This document shows, in pieces, positions 63,262-64,000 of a stretch of DNA of 64,000 nucleotides. Every line of letters begins with the position of its first letter. Position 1 is the first letter of the stretch. A program made the translations under genes and the position numbers. The stretch lies in NCBI RefSeq assembly GCF_004005375.1, contig NZ_RZUF01000010.1, positions 1 through 64,000 on the forward strand, written 5' to 3'. Below the pieces are notes generated by a model. The model worked only from the letters and a program-made list of their open reading frames with translations, was not told the origin of the DNA and made no database searches. Source of the stretch: Rheinheimera sediminis. GTDB lineage: Bacteria > Pseudomonadota > Gammaproteobacteria > Enterobacterales > Alteromonadaceae.

Positions 63262-63885
63262 TTGACACGAGCACACCAGAGCGACAACCATGGATCGTCG
63301 CAACACTTTGTATTACCGCAAGCAGAGTTGTTGTTTTGGCCAAACTGGCTCTCGTCAGAGCAGGCAGAGCGCTGCTATCAGCAGTTAGCGCAGCAATTAA
63401 ACTGGCAGCAGCCAGCAATAAAAATTTTTGGCAAAGCAGTGCTTATTCCAAGGCAGCAGGTATGGATGGGCGACCCGCACTGTAGTTACAAATATTCAGG
63501 TGTGTTGTTTGAACCTGAACCCTGGCATCCTCTGGTAAAGCAATTAACAGACAGGGTGAATCAACTCTGTCAGACTGGTTTTAATTCGGTATTGCTGAAT
63601 TGGTACGCCGATGGTCAGCAGCATATGGGTTGGCATAGTGATGATGAGCCTGAATTGGGCGATAACCCTCAGATCGCCTCATTAAGTTTAGGGCAGCAAC
63701 GCTTTTTTGATTTAAAACACAAAAGCTTAGGAACACAGATTAAACTAGAATTGGGTCATGGTGCTTTACTGCTGATGGCGGGGCAATGCCAGGCATTTTG
63801 GCAGCATAGAGTTCCTAAAATGGCCTCAGCCACAGAGGGGCGTATAAACCTGACTTTCCGTGAAATCAAGAAAAAACTAACTTAA
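63262..63885 (+). CDS. AlkB-like 2-oxoglutarate/Fe(II) dioxygenase
   Basis: 207 residues, of the ABH2/ABH3-like bacterial group that oxidatively demethylates alkylated DNA or RNA bases. The Fe site is His and Asp in MGWHSDDEPELG and His in QHRVPK. The 2-oxoglutarate Arg pair is in RINLTFR, and LLNWYADGQ and IASLSLG are typical. No in-frame ATG exists near the 5' end; TTG 63262 with AAGG nine bases upstream is the likely start. Divergent from rlmG with a very short shared promoter region. No ada gene is close. Confidence 0.9.
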   Translation: MTRAHQSDNHGSSQHFVLPQAELLFWPNWLSSEQAERCYQQLAQQLNWQQPAIKIFGKAVLIPRQQVWMGDPHCSYKYSGVLFEPEPWHPLVKQLTDRVNQLCQTGFNSVLLNWYADGQQHMGWHSDDEPELGDNPQIASLSLGQQRFFDLKHKSLGTQIKLELGHGALLLMAGQCQAFWQHRVPKMASATEGRINLTFREIKKKLT

Positions 63886-63981
63886 TTATATTTTCTCTAT
63901 GGCAGCAGTCGCTTAGTAAGTTTTCCTGCGCTTTTGCAAAAATATGGGCTGACAAGGTGTATCGGCTTAACTAAAGTAGAG

Positions 63982-64000
63982 ATGACGGAGCAACAAAAGG
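63982..64000 (+). CDS. Possible start of a further gene, cut by the window edge
   Basis: ATGACGGAGCAACAAAAGG (MTEQQK...) begins here, and a weak AGAG lies upstream. Only six codons are visible, so this is a guess. 63886-63981 shows no other feature. Confidence 0.2.

Overview
This window looks like a chromosomal segment of a free-living gammaproteobacterium of the Alteromonadales/Chromatiaceae kind, most like Rheinheimera. That is an inference from gene content and protein style: Fis, DusB, ErpA, HemJ, PcnB, DksA and AmpG are all clearly gammaproteobacterial. Coding density is high. I see no rRNA, tRNA, CRISPR array, prophage or intact insertion sequence.

Layout. The left edge (1-544) is the 5' part of an RHS/YD-repeat gene, followed by about 550 bp without a convincing gene. 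Then come purH, and the dusB-fis operon (1.1-4.3 kb, minus). A PCu(A)C copper chaperone, a DUF2333 protein and a TIGR04219 outer-membrane protein follow (4.6-6.8 kb). Next is a signalling block (6.9-14 kb): a BarA-like hybrid protein without kinase motifs, a TIGR03899/DUF2806 protein, a REC-DUF3369-GGDEF-EAL protein and a methyl-accepting protein. ppa, fbp, mpl, ubiX and the yadGH transporter fill 14.3-19.8 kb. An EAL protein with a one-base frameshift (19.9-21.7 kb), the PLP aspartate decarboxylase panP, a lipoprotein, a PspC protein and a GFA protein come next. The largest gene (26.2-34.9 kb, 2907 codons) is a cyclic beta-1,2-glucan synthase.

From 35 to 63 kb the order follows a block known from around 3-4 min on the E. 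coli map, with insertions: panC-panB-folK-pcnB-gluQ-dksA (minus), then pepB, hrpB-mrcB (plus), then hemL, pyrB, hemJ-clc (minus) and erpA (plus). Two membrane-bound ToxR/CadC-type regulators with large periplasmic domains are inserted after mrcB and bracket a 69-codon secreted-type peptide gene. A yajG-ppi-ampG muropeptide operon, rlmG and an alkB-type dioxygenase end the window.

The genes connect in several ways. panP probably supplies the beta-alanine that panBC need, because no panD is present. mpl, ampG and mrcB cover peptidoglycan recycling and synthesis. hemL and hemJ serve haem synthesis. Two c-di-GMP modules and a chemotaxis-type protein form the signalling content.

Non-coding structure is rich. 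There are two full-length (128 bp) and three degraded copies of an ERIC-like palindromic repeat, and a roughly 250-bp MITE-like element with about 30-bp inverted ends. There are also a perfect 19-bp-arm palindrome upstream of the glucan synthase gene, several clear terminators, and a probable AUU start codon for pcnB.
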